A stretch of 12,177 nt of DNA from Oehlia diaphana (lineage: Eukaryota > Glomeromycota > Glomeromycetes > Glomerales > Glomeraceae), in assembly GCA_003833135.1 (NCBI GenBank), contig QZLH01000680.1, positions 32,047 to 44,223 on the forward strand, read 5' to 3'. Numbering within the stretch: the first letter of the stretch is position 1; each line of letters opens with the position of its first letter. Below are positions 1 to 9,044 of this stretch, in pieces. Made by a program: the position numbers and the translations under genes. Below the pieces are notes generated by a model, which ran no database searches, had not been told where the DNA came from, and saw only the letters and a program-made list of their open reading frames with translations.

Positions 1-2
1 AA

Positions 3-248
3 TTACGTCATCAAATAAATTTTTCTATTGGAGATAAAGTCTTATATTATGATGCAGCAAAAGAAAAGCAATGGACTGGAAAATTAAATCCAAAATGGAA
101 AGGACCATACTATATTCATCAAGTTGGAGAAAAAGGAGCATACAAATTACGAACTATAGATGGAAAAGTCTTACGAACTCCTGTAAATGGAAGTTTATTA
201 AAATTGTATTACGATCGACAAAATTGGGAACCAATAATTGTAGTATAA
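3..248 (+). pseudogene. Ty3/gypsy retrotransposon integrase, C-terminal fragment
   Basis: An open frame enters from the left edge and runs 81 codons to TAA at 246-248. It reads LRHQINFSIGDKVLYY near the start and then LNPKWKGPYYIHQVGEKGAYKL. The K-W-K-G-P-Y-Y block with the following GAYKL strand is the GPY/F-type module at the C-terminus of Ty3/gypsy integrases, which helps hold integrase on target DNA. The end, LLKLYYDRQNW, is also typical of such Pol tails. Catalytic integrase, reverse transcriptase and gag would lie to the left, outside the window, so I cannot say whether the copy is intact. A 63-codon frame at 71-262 overlaps it and is a shadow. The element runs on the plus strand, the same direction as the LTR-like sequence at 2074. 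The family call is fairly sure; that it belongs to the same element as that LTR is only inference. Confidence 0.8.
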
Positions 249-468
249 TTAGTCACATTTAGGATCAACAACTCGTGGCCAAAAATATTATTTTACTTAG
301 TACGACTTACAAGTGTTACAGACGATCAAAATGAATTTGCGACTCAATGCCTCAGAAAATTTATTAAAAGAGGAAAAAGATCTTAGAATTTTTATTACGA
401 AAAATTTAATGAAAATTATTACAAAATATGTTAGAAAATTTTAAAGAAAATTAAAAAGAAATTTTTAT
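249..468. other. AT-rich 3' flank of the integrase, no gene seen
   Basis: After the integrase stop, all frames close quickly. I see no clear polypurine tract or LTR start directly behind the integrase. Confidence 0.4.
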
Positions 469-868
469 TTAGTCAAGCTCTTTAAAGATAGGACAAGAGG
501 TAGAAATGTTTGTTAAAATAATATTACATTGCTCATAGAGCAATTCTTTCGCTTCCTTATAGGCTGTTTCAGCATAACCTCTGCTACTTTCCAAACTTAT
601 ATTATGATTGAGCAAGCTACAAATCCCCTCCTCCAGACCTTCTATTGTTCACTGTTGTTCAATGATTAATTTTTGGGCTTCCCAATTCCCATAACTTTCA
701 TTGCTCTTCAGCCCAGATTTTATTTTGCTCTTCAACTTCAAGATTCTTATGGGTCCCCATCTCAAGCAAACATTCGAACTTTTCTTGAAGATTTTTATTT
801 TCTTCTGTTGCTTTTGTAAGGTCTTCTGTTAATAATAAAAATGGAGATTTATGGTCACACCAAGTTAG
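469..868 (-). pseudogene. Decayed coiled-coil protein gene
   Basis: The minus strand carries two consecutive frames that look like one broken protein. The first runs from about 868 to a TGA at 700-698 and contains LTEDLTKATEENKNLQEKFE, rich in E, K, Q and L with heptad-like spacing. The second frame, one base off, takes over near 700-735 with NESYGNWEAQKLIIEQQ, meets a TGA at 651-649, and continues through EGICSLLNHNISLESSRGYA to TAA at 471-469. One frameshift plus one internal stop show it is dead unless the sequence is wrong. The amino acid content stays protein-like on both sides of the lesions, so I read it as a former coding exon, probably coiled-coil. I do not recognise the family. It lies opposite in strand to the flanking retroelement pieces, so it may be a host gene fragment caught among transposons. 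Confidence 0.5.
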
Positions 869-1560
869 TTAAGAACTAAGTGGATAAAGTCAATAGCACA
901 AAAGAGTTCTACAGGTAGAGGCCATTCAAGACTTAAATATCCTAGAGGTACAAGTACCCTGACTACAAGCTGTGCAAAATCAACCTTTCAAGAACTGAAT
1001 ATAAGGTTGAAACCCTGTCTACAGGCTATTATACCATTCAAGAGACATCTTAAGAACCTTGCGTACAATACCCACCTTCAAGTTGTCAAACTTTCATTTT
1101 TCATGCTTCCTTAAGTCTTTGAAATCATGTGCGAGACTTTTAGCGAGAAGTATTTGAGCGGTGACAAGTTATGTTAGATAGATTAATAAGGAAAATTTTT
1201 TGAAAAAGTTTGCAATAAAAAGTGAAGATGTTATGAAGAAACAAGAAAAAGAGAGAGGAAAAATTTAGATCTTATATAAGAAATAGGTACAACACAAAAA
1301 TATGTAAAGATCAGGCACAACAAAATGTTATAAAAAATCACGACATGAAAAAACATGAAAAGTAGAAATTACATGAAAAATTAGGATGCGTAAGACATGC
1401 AAAAATTATTTATAAAAATATTTCTGGAAGATTCTAGAGAAAAAAATGTGGATATTTTTAGAACAAGGAAAAATAATCTTAAAATAGAAAAATGCAGTTA
1501 AATAATTTAAGCGCTAAAAATAACTGATAAATGTAGTGAAATATTATAATTAATACAACA
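869..1560. other. Non-coding stretch with imperfect direct repeats
   Basis: No frame here looks like protein. The left half is less AT-rich and holds two copies of CTACAGG followed by CCATTCAAGA, at 909-931 and 1019-1043, spaced about 110 nt. From about 1180 onward it is A-rich, simple-looking DNA leading into the promoter-like region of the 1658 ORF. Confidence 0.4.
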
Positions 1561-1561
1561 A

Positions 1562-1620
1562 TCTCATCAAAAATAAACAAATATCTCATCAGCAAAAGGA
1601 TATATATATAGAAGATGAGA
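1562..1620 (+). promoter_or_regulatory. TATA region flanked by TCTCATC/GATGAGA inverted repeat
   Basis: An alternating TA run (TATATATATA, 1601-1610) lies about 50 bp before the ATG at 1658, a plausible TATA box. It is bracketed by TCTCATC (1584-1590) and its reverse complement GATGAGA (1614-1620). A direct copy of ATCTCATCA lies further upstream at 1561-1569. Promoter function is inferred from position and sequence only. Confidence 0.4.
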
Positions 1621-1657
1621 ACAAGTTGACAAAAGAGTTTAAATCACTTGAAGAAAA

Positions 1658-2062
1658 ATGGATTTATCAGAAATATTAGACGATATTCAACAAATAACTC
1701 CAGAAGAAGTTAATTTTCCACCACCACCTTATTTGGAAGTGGCAGAATTTCAAGTTAAATTTTCTGTAACTTTAAGAAGCGTAACAAAATCAATATGCTT
1801 AAAAGACACACAACTGGTGATGGTTAATTCTTTTTATTTAGGACAACTCCTAGACCAACTGCCAACTCCTAGCAAACGATTGAAATATAAGCATAAAATG
1901 ACATTACATTATGCTACAATTGTAGATGATATTTTTGAGTTTTTTCCAGAACAGATTTTAAGGATAAAGAAACTAGACATCCAAGTAATTAGAAAAATTA
2001 CCCGACCTCAGATAAGAAGACTTAGAAATAATCTATTGATTTTTGCAGGAGCTGCAAATTAA
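1658..2062 (+). CDS. Hypothetical 134-aa protein abutting a retrotransposon polypurine tract
   Basis: An intact 134-codon frame starts at ATG 1658 and stops at TAA 2060-2062. The protein begins MDLSEILDDIQQITPEEVNF, has a PPPPY motif near residue 22, and ends in a basic stretch (RKITRPQIRRLRNN) followed by LLIFAGAAN. No signal peptide, membrane segment or known catalytic motif is visible; the C-terminal third is basic and looks mostly helical. I do not recognise the family. The context is informative: the stop codon overlaps a purine run (AAGGGGAGGA, 2061-2070), followed 3 nt later by TGTTACC, the usual arrangement at a retrotransposon 3' LTR, and an integrase tail of the same strand lies 1.4 kb upstream. 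It could therefore be an accessory ORF between pol and the 3' LTR, or a host gene beside an insertion. A TATA-like run about 50 bp upstream suggests its own transcript. Confidence 0.6.
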   Translation: MDLSEILDDIQQITPEEVNFPPPPYLEVAEFQVKFSVTLRSVTKSICLKDTQLVMVNSFYLGQLLDQLPTPSKRLKYKHKMTLHYATIVDDIFEFFPEQILRIKKLDIQVIRKITRPQIRRLRNNLLIFAGAAN

Positions 2063-2070
2063 GGGGAGGA
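2061..2070 (+). other. Polypurine tract candidate
   Basis: The run AAGGGGAGGA overlaps the last bases of the 1658 ORF and lies 3 nt before TGTTACC. In LTR retrotransposons such a tract primes plus-strand synthesis directly upstream of the 3' LTR. The assignment depends on the LTR call. Confidence 0.45.
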
Positions 2071-2073
2071 ATC

Positions 2074-2250
2074 TGTTACCCTTGATCATGTGTGGAGTTA
2101 CAATTTACTGTGCTGAAAGATCATGTGGAAAATTAAGATCTACTGCGTCTAACTGTGCCAAGCCGACCTAGCCGCAGCCACCTAGCCTATACATAAATTA
2201 AGTAAGTAAGTAATTTTAGAATTGCATCTCATTCTTTTTATAAAAAATTA
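2074..2250 (+). mobile_element. Probable LTR fragment of a Ty3/gypsy-like element
   Basis: The sequence starts TGTTACC right behind a polypurine tract, as 3' LTRs of gypsy elements often do. It is richer in GC than its surroundings and carries short internal repeats: GATCATGTG at 2084-2092 and 2119-2127, two copies of ACCTAGCC near 2166-2187, and AAGT units near 2200-2213. I could not find a second LTR copy in the window, a matching CA end or a target-site duplication. The right edge is therefore a guess, and it may be truncated where the transposase relic begins. Confidence 0.4.
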
Positions 2251-2273
2251 ACTATTTTTTTAATTCTTTCTTA

Positions 2274-3631
2274 TTGCCGCATCTATACAAATATTTTACA
2301 GCTAAAGTATACCAACGCTTATTTAGTAGACTTTTTGAAGTAGTAAAAAACTTGAGTGGAATTGCTGTAAAGTTTTATCATATTGATGGTACAGGCTGGG
2401 AGTGTATTCTTGGAGATCTTGATGCTGCCCAGGCAAAAGGTTTAGGATTGGTATTAACAAAAAGAAATTCTAGTAAAAATTTAGAAATGCACTTAACTTA
2501 CATTTTTAAATCATACTTAGTGCACTTTAAGTGGTAAATAATTTTTTAAATTATGAATTTTGATAATAATATTAAAATTTCATTTTAATAAAATATTTTC
2601 CTTTATCTAGTAATTTGATAGCTAAGAAATTTAATAATGAAGTTTATTTATTGGCAGTATCAATTCCATCTAAATCTAGCACTGAAGAAGTCCATATAAT
2701 TTTGAAAAATTAGAAACTTATAATGATCAGTATGTAATGGATAATTATTTTCTAATTAATATAATATTGATTTTATTTATTTATATATAATTTAATTGGA
2801 TTTGTTTTATAGATTGGATCCAATACTATCAACAAACTTTTGTATTAGCATCTTTAAATAAACACATCTCAAATATGGAAAATAAAATTTGGGAAAATTA
2901 TGAAAATAATACAAATACAGCTGAGGCCACACATGCACAAGCTAATAGAAAAGAAAAACAACTCAAACTAATTAAAGCAATTATGAGGTATTTGATTATA
3001 TTTTGGCATATTTATTAATTTAATTATTAAAATTATTGTCTAATTTTAGAGGTGAGCGGTTAGATGAAAGATTATTTAAGGTTGCAGAAGTTCATAATAG
3101 ATTTAGTGTACCTTATACTAGAAGAGATAAAAGTAAAATTAAACAAAAATCAATTACTATTTCACGAAAAAGTAGGTAATTAATATATAAGCAATACATA
3201 ATCTTATAAATCTTAATAATGTTTATTAATTAATAGGTGTCTGAAAAGAAAAAGAAGCTAAAAAAGAAACAAGTAAATTAATTTACTTATTATATAATGA
3301 TATTTCTTATAATTAACTAATTAAAACTTTATTCTAATAATAGAAAAAACAGTAATGAGTGAAATAATTAGCCAAGAAAAACCAAGAACAAAAAGAAAGC
3401 TAACAACAACAATTGATGATAATGTAAGAACAAAAAAAAAATAAAATTGACGATAATGATCAAGAACATAATTCATTTGAGATTGATAGACAGCATACCA
3501 TTTTGCAGATAGAAATTGAAGAACGAAAAATGCAATTAGCTGAAAAGCAAACAGCAAATCGTAGAGCTTTAGCAGAAGTTGTAAAACTTGAATTAGAAAA
3601 TATAAAGCTACGCAAAGAATTAGAAAATTAA
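2274..3631 (+). pseudogene. MULE-like transposase relic, 5'-truncated, multi-exon
   Basis: Blocks joined by good GT-AG introns give one protein: 2274-2533, 2611-2729, 2813-2987, 3050-3175, then less certain 3' exons from 3237 and 3344. The first block contains CILGDLDAAQAKGLGLVL and ends at FKSYLVHFK, resembling the second catalytic Asp and the C-x2-H motif of MULE transposases (Tyr here stands where Cys is usual). The third holds WIQYYQQTF and then NNTNTAEATHAQANR, where E fits the third acidic residue. The fourth starts GERLDERLF. The tail (to TAA 3629-3631) is a coiled coil, IEIEERKMQLAEKQ. Lesions: TAG at 2711-2713 inside the second block; loss of frame or TGA around 3242-3244; and a one-base shift in the A run at 3432-3441. 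The N-terminal part with the first Asp is missing, and the LTR-like sequence ends just before it. The MULE assignment is by motif pattern, not alignment. Confidence 0.65.
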
Positions 3632-3736
3632 TTTTTTTATTTTGATTTAATAATAAAATTGTTTATTTTAAGATACTATTTGTTATTTTCATGTATTGAT
3701 TGTCATGTATTATTTTTGTATGCTAAAAATTCATAC

Positions 3737-3847
3737 ATGTATGGTTTATTACAAGTCTGTATGGATTTGCATACATAGATTGAAAACCATACTGTGTAAA
3801 AGCACACATACCATACAATACATACATAAAAAACCATACCATACAGG
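3737..3847. repeat. Cluster of GTATGG / CCATAC inverted motifs
   Basis: TGTATGGTTT (3738-3747) and a second GTATGG near 3759 face AAAACCATAC (3783-3792), a CCATAC near 3811 and AAAACCATACCATACAGG ending at 3847. Arms of 9 bp (GTATGGTTT against AAACCATAC) can pair. It may be a small fold-back or simple repeat; no flanking duplication is evident. Confidence 0.4.
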
Positions 3848-4002
3848 TTTAAGTAACACCTCAGTTATTGGCATTACCATTCTCATCACCTGCAATTTAA
3901 ATAATAAATACTTAATATTTAATAATTAATAATATTCTTTCATATGCATGATTACACATATTATTCTACTATATTTTAAACTTTAAAAATTCCCCTTACC
4001 TT

Positions 4003-5538
4003 TTAAGAAATCTCCAAATCAAATAATTGAGAATCTTGACAATCTATTTAATTTAAATAATAAAATTAATAATTATAGACATATAATTATTTATATAATA
4101 AAAAATATTACCTTTATCATTTTCTTCACTGCTATTTGAGTAAGAAGTAACGATAGATGAATTATTGGATTTTGATAAATTATTAAATGTAAATACTCTA
4201 CTAGTATAAGTAGCATCAGAGTCCATCTCATATGAAGTTGAAATATTTGGTATTTCTTTATTAGCTTCTTCAAACATTGCTTTAATATCTTTTACTTTAT
4301 AACCGAATTTTTCTCTTTCTTTATAACTTTCATTATGAATACAATCATACCAAAAAATTAATATACCAGATAAATCATTTGCTGTTGGTCTTTGATTTGG
4401 AGTGGAATTCATACAACTATAAGCTAATTTTTTATAAACTTCAGGAGTTCCTTTTCCAAATTCTGGTCTAAGACCATTACATATTGCTAATGCTAAAGTA
4501 GCATCATGTTTTCTTTTATGAAAAGGTGGTTTACCAGATGATAATTCAGCCATAATTACACCAAAACTATAAATATCAGAAGACAAAGTATATGGTTCAC
4601 CATTCAAAACTTCAGGAGCGATATATGGTAATACTCCACATATTTTATTATCTGATTTTTGTTCATTTGATGAACCAGATAATCCAAAATCTGAAATATA
4701 AGACCAATCATCAATCAATAATATATTTCCACTATGAAAATCCTTATGAAAATAACCTTTCTTATGTAAAGTATCAAGATCTAATATTAATTTAAATAAT
4801 AAATATAATTTATCTTTCCATAAAATATTATTGAAATTACTTGAAAGAAAACTTCTCAAATTTCCTTTTTCTGCAAATTGTGTAATCATTATAAAATCTT
4901 TAGTTTCAGGATCTTTAGTCATTCCATAAAATGTTAATAAACTCTTATAAGATTTATTTAATTTCCAATGCGTTTTAAGCTATTATTTACAATATTTGAT
5001 TTATTAGTAAATAAATATTCATATTTATTTTAACGAAAAAAAAAAATTCATATATATATATATACATTACCTCATTTAAATATTCATCTGACATATTTTG
5101 TGATCCATTTAACATTTTTAAAGCAACTTTTATAGGTTCAGAATTTACTTTTTTCCAACTTCCATCATCTTGTCTTTTATATTTTACTTGACCATCAATC
5201 CATATTGCGGAATATACTTTTGCAAATCCACCCACTCCAATTTGTTTTATATCTTTAAATTTATCATATGGTACCCATTCAAGAAATAATGGATAATAAT
5301 TAGTATCAATATAACGTAATCTTGAATCATAAATTGTTTCCTTAATAAATTCATCAATATCATGATTTTCACTAGTCCATCCTTCAATTATACAAGAAGG
5401 AACACATTCTTTACACCATGGTCTTTTAAATTTTTCGTTATAACAATTTTTATGGTTAATGATTTTCGAATTATTAGAGATATTTAAATTATTAAATACA
5501 GTTTCTATTGGGACTTGAGTTTCACTTTCCTTATTCAT
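4003..5538 (-). CDS. TKL-like protein kinase, three exons
   Basis: Exons on the minus strand are 5538-5071, 4979-4112 and 4043-4003. The introns (91 and 68 nt, GTAATG...TAG and GTAATA...TAG) keep frame perfectly and give 458 aa. An in-frame ATG at 5604 would add 22 residues, but a TATA-like TATTAAAATAAAG abuts it (5604-5617), so the ATG at 5538 (MNKESETQ) is preferred. Residues 32-49 hold four Cys (C32, C42, C45, C49, in RPWCKEC), a possible metal-binding module. The kinase domain follows: glycine loop IGVGGFAKVY (100-109), VALK Lys141, helix-C Glu156, catalytic HKDFHSGN (Asp236, Asn241; HKD in place of HRD), DFG 253-255 and APE 277-279. All catalytic residues are present, so activity is likely. 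The tail ends CQDSQLFDLEIS. No signal peptide or membrane segment is seen, so it is probably cytosolic. Substrate unknown. Large paralogous sets of this kinase type are known from arbuscular mycorrhizal fungi. Confidence 0.88.
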
Positions 5539-5604
5539 ATTCAATTTTTTTTGTTTACAAGAATAAAATTGAATTATGGGCGTTTTTTTTTGCTTAGGCG
5601 TCAC

Positions 5605-6273
5605 TTTATTTTAATAGGGAATTAATTTCCAAAATTAGTTAGACGGTAGAACTTGGTAGATCAAATTACACCACTGCGTCGTTAAATTTATTATAATAGC
5701 AGGTAATAATCATTAAAAGCATAAATCTGTAAATCTGAATATTTTTTTTTTTTTTAAAAAAAAAATTGCAAGTTTAAATATACAAACTTAAAAAAAAAAT
5801 TTATTCACAGTATTTATATAAGTACGCAGGGCGCCTATGATCGGCGAATGCAACAACATTTTTGTAGCTTCCGAAATCCGAAGGCTGTCGTGGTTAATTA
5901 AATTTCAATAAAAAATTTTGATTATTTTATCAAAAAAAAAAAAAAAAATAAGATTGTTAAAAAATTTGATGAAATTATTTTATTGAAATACTGTAATAAT
6001 TTTAAAGAACTTATTATTATTTAATTATTTTATTGAATTATTTATTTTAGGACTATGAAATTACAATTTTTTTAAAGATCTTATTATAATTTAATTATTT
6101 TTCTTATTTATTTTTTTTAAAAAGGACTAATATTAAGGTTATTGTATTTTTAATATTATAATTTTTCATTTTGAGTTTCATCACCTATCCAGTAGGAAAT
6201 GTTACTACTACTACTTTATAAAAAAAAAAAAAAAGAACGTAAATAAAGTATACTTAATCTAAAATAATTATTA
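5605..6273. other. Intergenic region between kinase start and secreted-protein gene end
   Basis: It contains the kinase promoter side and the 3' flank of the 6274 gene. Long A/T runs alternate with one conspicuously GC-richer block at about 5822-5896 that holds CGCC/GGCG self-complementary pieces around GGCGCCTATGATCGGCG. I checked this block for tRNA features and found none. No frame looks coding. Confidence 0.4.
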
Positions 6274-7625
6274 TTACAAACATTTATCTATTAAATTTAT
6301 AGTAGGGAAATTCACGACAGGGAAACCTTTTTCATTAACAAAAAAACCTAAATTACCATTAATATCAGTTTTAAGACGGGGTTGGGTTTTTCTTTTACAA
6401 GCAGTTTTGTTACCAAAAGAAATATTATTATCAAGAGAACCAACGATTTGAAAACCAATTTTCTTTTCAAATTTTCCTTTAAGTACATCGACACCAAGAG
6501 CTAATTGCGGTTTAATAGAACCATTAATATCAACGGAAGCAGAAGATATACCAAATTTTGGTTTATGTAAATTTGATTCAGGGACAAAACCTGATTGTGT
6601 AAATGTTGGTTGAGTTATATCAACAAAAGAAGCATTAGCGTTAAAACTTGGTAAACCGACATCTCCACCAAAACTAAGAGAACCTGTTATATTTGCAGCT
6701 ACTTTAGAAGCAACAACAAGATCTATTGAAGGACCAAGAATAAAAACTCCTGGTATACCAGGAAAACCGGGTAGAGGTACAGAAAGAAGTTCAGTATCAA
6801 AATTAAATGTACTTGCAATAGTACCATTAACTAAAAGATCAAGATTCATTAAGGTACTTCCACTTAATGAAACTGAAGCCTCATTTAATTTTAAACCGGA
6901 AAGAGAAAAGCTACCAGCAAATTTAGCAGAAATTGTTGCTTCACCTTTCATAAAACAATTTGTACATAATACAGAAATATCGGAATTAGAAAAAAGTGAA
7001 AGGTCAGGTTTTGATGATTTTCTGTTTTTTCATCGAATAAAACGTTTAAATTCAAAGTACCACTTTTATCAATTGTTGGAAGTGGGATTCTTTTATTAAT
7101 ATTATTACGCCTATTACTTCTTTTTCTTTCCACCCAGGTAAGATCAATGGAAAAATTTTTAGCCCAATCAGAAACATCGCAACTTTCCGTAGTAAAGGTT
7201 ACTTTTTTATTAGGTATATCGATAGATTTATTTTTTGTCAAAAAAAATTGGGTCTCATTCTTATTAAAGCAGTCCCATTTATGTGAAACCATTAACATAA
7301 CGGTATTTGGCCAATTATTAACGTTCTTGATAGCATTTCCGTCATCTAGGTTAAGAGTAATCTTATTACCATCGCTACAATCGACACTTTTTACGTCACT
7401 TTGATCGGGATTTATTGAGGGTACAGTAGTTTTAAAATAAATTTCTGCTTTATGGTAACCCCCAAGTTCAAGATCTTTTTCTCTTTGACTGAAAACACCA
7501 TAAAGTTCGGTTGACGGTTTGAATTCTTTTTTATCCGTAACGATATTAAAAGATGAAGAATAGACGATTTCAAGGAAGAAAAATGATAATAAGATTAAAC
7601 TTAGGATGGAATTTGATTTGAACAT
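6274..7625 (-). CDS. Secreted beta-rich protein (DUF7029/DUF7223-like), one frameshift
   Basis: ATG at 7625 begins a classic signal peptide (MFKSNSILSLILLSFFFLEI, then VYSSS). An upstream in-frame ATG at 7724 would bury it behind a Lys-rich stretch, so 7625 is preferred. The N-terminal domain has HKAEIYFK (58-65), VDCSDGNKITLNLDD (81-95), WDCF and ESCDVSDWAKNFSIDLTW, alternating strands with Cys at 83, 119 and 149. A basic linker (ERKRSNRRNNINKR) could be a Kex2-type cleavage site. The C-terminal domain starts at CTNCFMKGEA and contains SVPLPGFPGIPGVFILGPS. From memory this matches the paired fungal domains DUF7029 and DUF7223; function unknown, probably exported or cell-wall associated. Between residues 200 and 201 the frame shifts: a run of six T at 7025-7030 (A on the coding strand) would need seven. 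With that base the protein is 450 aa and open throughout. It may be a sequence error or a recent null allele. TAA-type stop region at 6274. Confidence 0.75.
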
Positions 7626-7739
7626 GGTTAAAAGTTTTTTTTTATTGTCTAGGTGCGATATGAAAGAATGGGAAAATAAAATTTTTTTTTTTTTTTGGTT
7701 TTTTTGAATTTTTTTGGTTTCCAATAAATAAAATGATAA

Positions 7740-7846
7740 GACGTATCAAACGTCAGGAAAAAAAAAAAAAAATGAAAGATTATTAAGACGTATCAAACGT
7801 CAAAAAAAAAAAAAAAAATTCGAAATATTAAGACGTCTCAAACGTC
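7740..7846. promoter_or_regulatory. Three copies of a GACGT-N5-ACGTC dyad upstream of the secreted gene
   Basis: Perfect dyads GACGT-ATCAA-ACGTC lie at 7740-7754 and 7787-7801, and GACGT-CTCAA-ACGTC at 7832-7846. Start-to-start spacing is 47 and 45 bp, close to 4.5 helical turns. They are separated mainly by A runs and lie 115-222 bp upstream of the ATG at 7625. The half-site resembles bZIP/CRE-type ACGT cores. A CCAAT box is at 7721-7725 on the plus strand. Binding is inferred. Confidence 0.5.
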
Positions 7847-8520
7847 AATGAATATGAGATAACTTTTTTTTTTTTTTTGGAAAATATTTTTTTTTTTTTC
7901 TGATATTTCTTTTGAAAGTCATGGCTATCTATTTATACCTTTTTTTTAAATACTCAATCTTATAAAAATCATAAAAAATTGACTTAGCTGGAAATTTAAT
8001 TGTTATCAAAAACTTTTTGGAAATAATATTTTTAGACTTAATTATCTCCAAAAAAAATTATACGAAACTAATTGATAATAATTAAATACAAGGATCCACG
8101 AAATTTAGTCTTTATGTAATTGTAATGTAGGACAATCCGGGGATAAAAAGAATAATATTAAATAAAACGCATGGTATCACGTTACATTGACGGATTTATC
8201 CAGGGATTTTTTATCCTCAAATACTGTATTATTAAAGTTTAATAATATAATAACCGATTTTAGGTATTTAACTATTAAACTACATGTATGATACACGATT
8301 TTGATAAAAATAATTTGTTAATAAAAGAAACTTAGAAATTCTCGAAACAAGAAATTTTGAATTAAATATTTGAAGAAAAATGGTATAAAAATAGAAGTAA
8401 TGTCAACATAACACATTTTTGGAATATTTATCATTATTTAAATATTATTTCGGTTTTCGGTTCTTAAAGAACAGAACTTTCTTTGAAAATATTGAATAAT
8501 ATTAAATTAATTTATCTTGT

Positions 8521-8542
8521 TATCGATAAAAAGAAATCGATA
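8521..8542. repeat. Perfect 7-bp stem-loop (TATCGAT / ATCGATA)
   Basis: The arms 8521-8527 and 8536-8542 pair perfectly over an 8-nt A-rich loop. No coding region or T run follows that would make it a terminator. Confidence 0.4.
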
Positions 8543-9044
8543 TTATGGTTATAACCTATAAATATTTATAATGTATTGAAGCATGTGTTATTTTTTACAT
8601 TATTACTTAAATTTTAAATAATTTTTTAAATAGAAAATTTATTGAAAATTTATTGTAAAAAAAAAAAAAATTTATTTTGGAAACATCTAATATTCTTATG
8701 TATCAACAATTTTAACCCCAGAACTAGGAATTTTATTATACAATTTTTAACCAAAAAAATTTTTAACAAAAAGGGTTAAAAATTTAAAATTTTATTAGAA
8801 AATTTTTTTTTAAAAAAAAAAAAATATTGCGGGGTGGAGCGAAATATGAAACGTTGACGATCGATTTATTATTTTCATTTATAGGAATAACCACCATCAT
8901 AACCACCACCATTTTTGGAGACAATGATTTTAAAAAATTACGAGTAAAAAAAGCTTACTAATAAACAATTAATTATATTTTAAAAAAGGGAAATAACGGT
9001 TAATAACGTCAAAAAGAAAAAATGAACGTAAAAAAATGTAAAAG

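Noticed and set aside
71..262. 63-codon plus-strand frame
   Set aside because: It overlaps the integrase tail in another frame, and the integrase frame has the recognisable motifs.
3321..3557. 78-codon minus-strand hydrophobic frame
   Set aside because: It is antisense to the lysine- and glutamate-rich coiled-coil exon of the transposase relic; the hydrophobic composition is a mirror effect.
3696..3929. 77-codon plus-strand frame
   Set aside because: It runs through the GTATGG/CCATAC repeats with biased, non-protein-like composition.
4091..4273. 60-codon minus-strand frame, and a 67-codon plus-strand frame at 4592-4795
   Set aside because: Both are shadows of the kinase exon.
5822..5896. 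tRNA gene in the GC-rich block
   Set aside because: No acceptor stem pairing and no GGTTCRA-type B box could be found.
7022..7062. Short intron explaining the frame change in the secreted gene
   Set aside because: The only GT-AG pair gives about 39 nt, shorter than the 61-91 nt introns seen here, and would remove a conserved-looking beta strand; a one-base loss in the T run is simpler.
7147..7404. 85-codon plus-strand frame
   Set aside because: It is antisense to the secreted-protein gene, which has a signal peptide and domain-like structure.
8460..8490. Heat-shock element near GTTCTTAAAGAAC
   Set aside because: The GAA/TTC units are off the required 5-bp phasing by one base, and no gene starts nearby.
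8884..8915. Gly/Tyr-rich coding repeat on the minus strand
   Set aside because: The GGT/TAT reading is only about ten codons long before a stop; better seen as a simple trinucleotide repeat.
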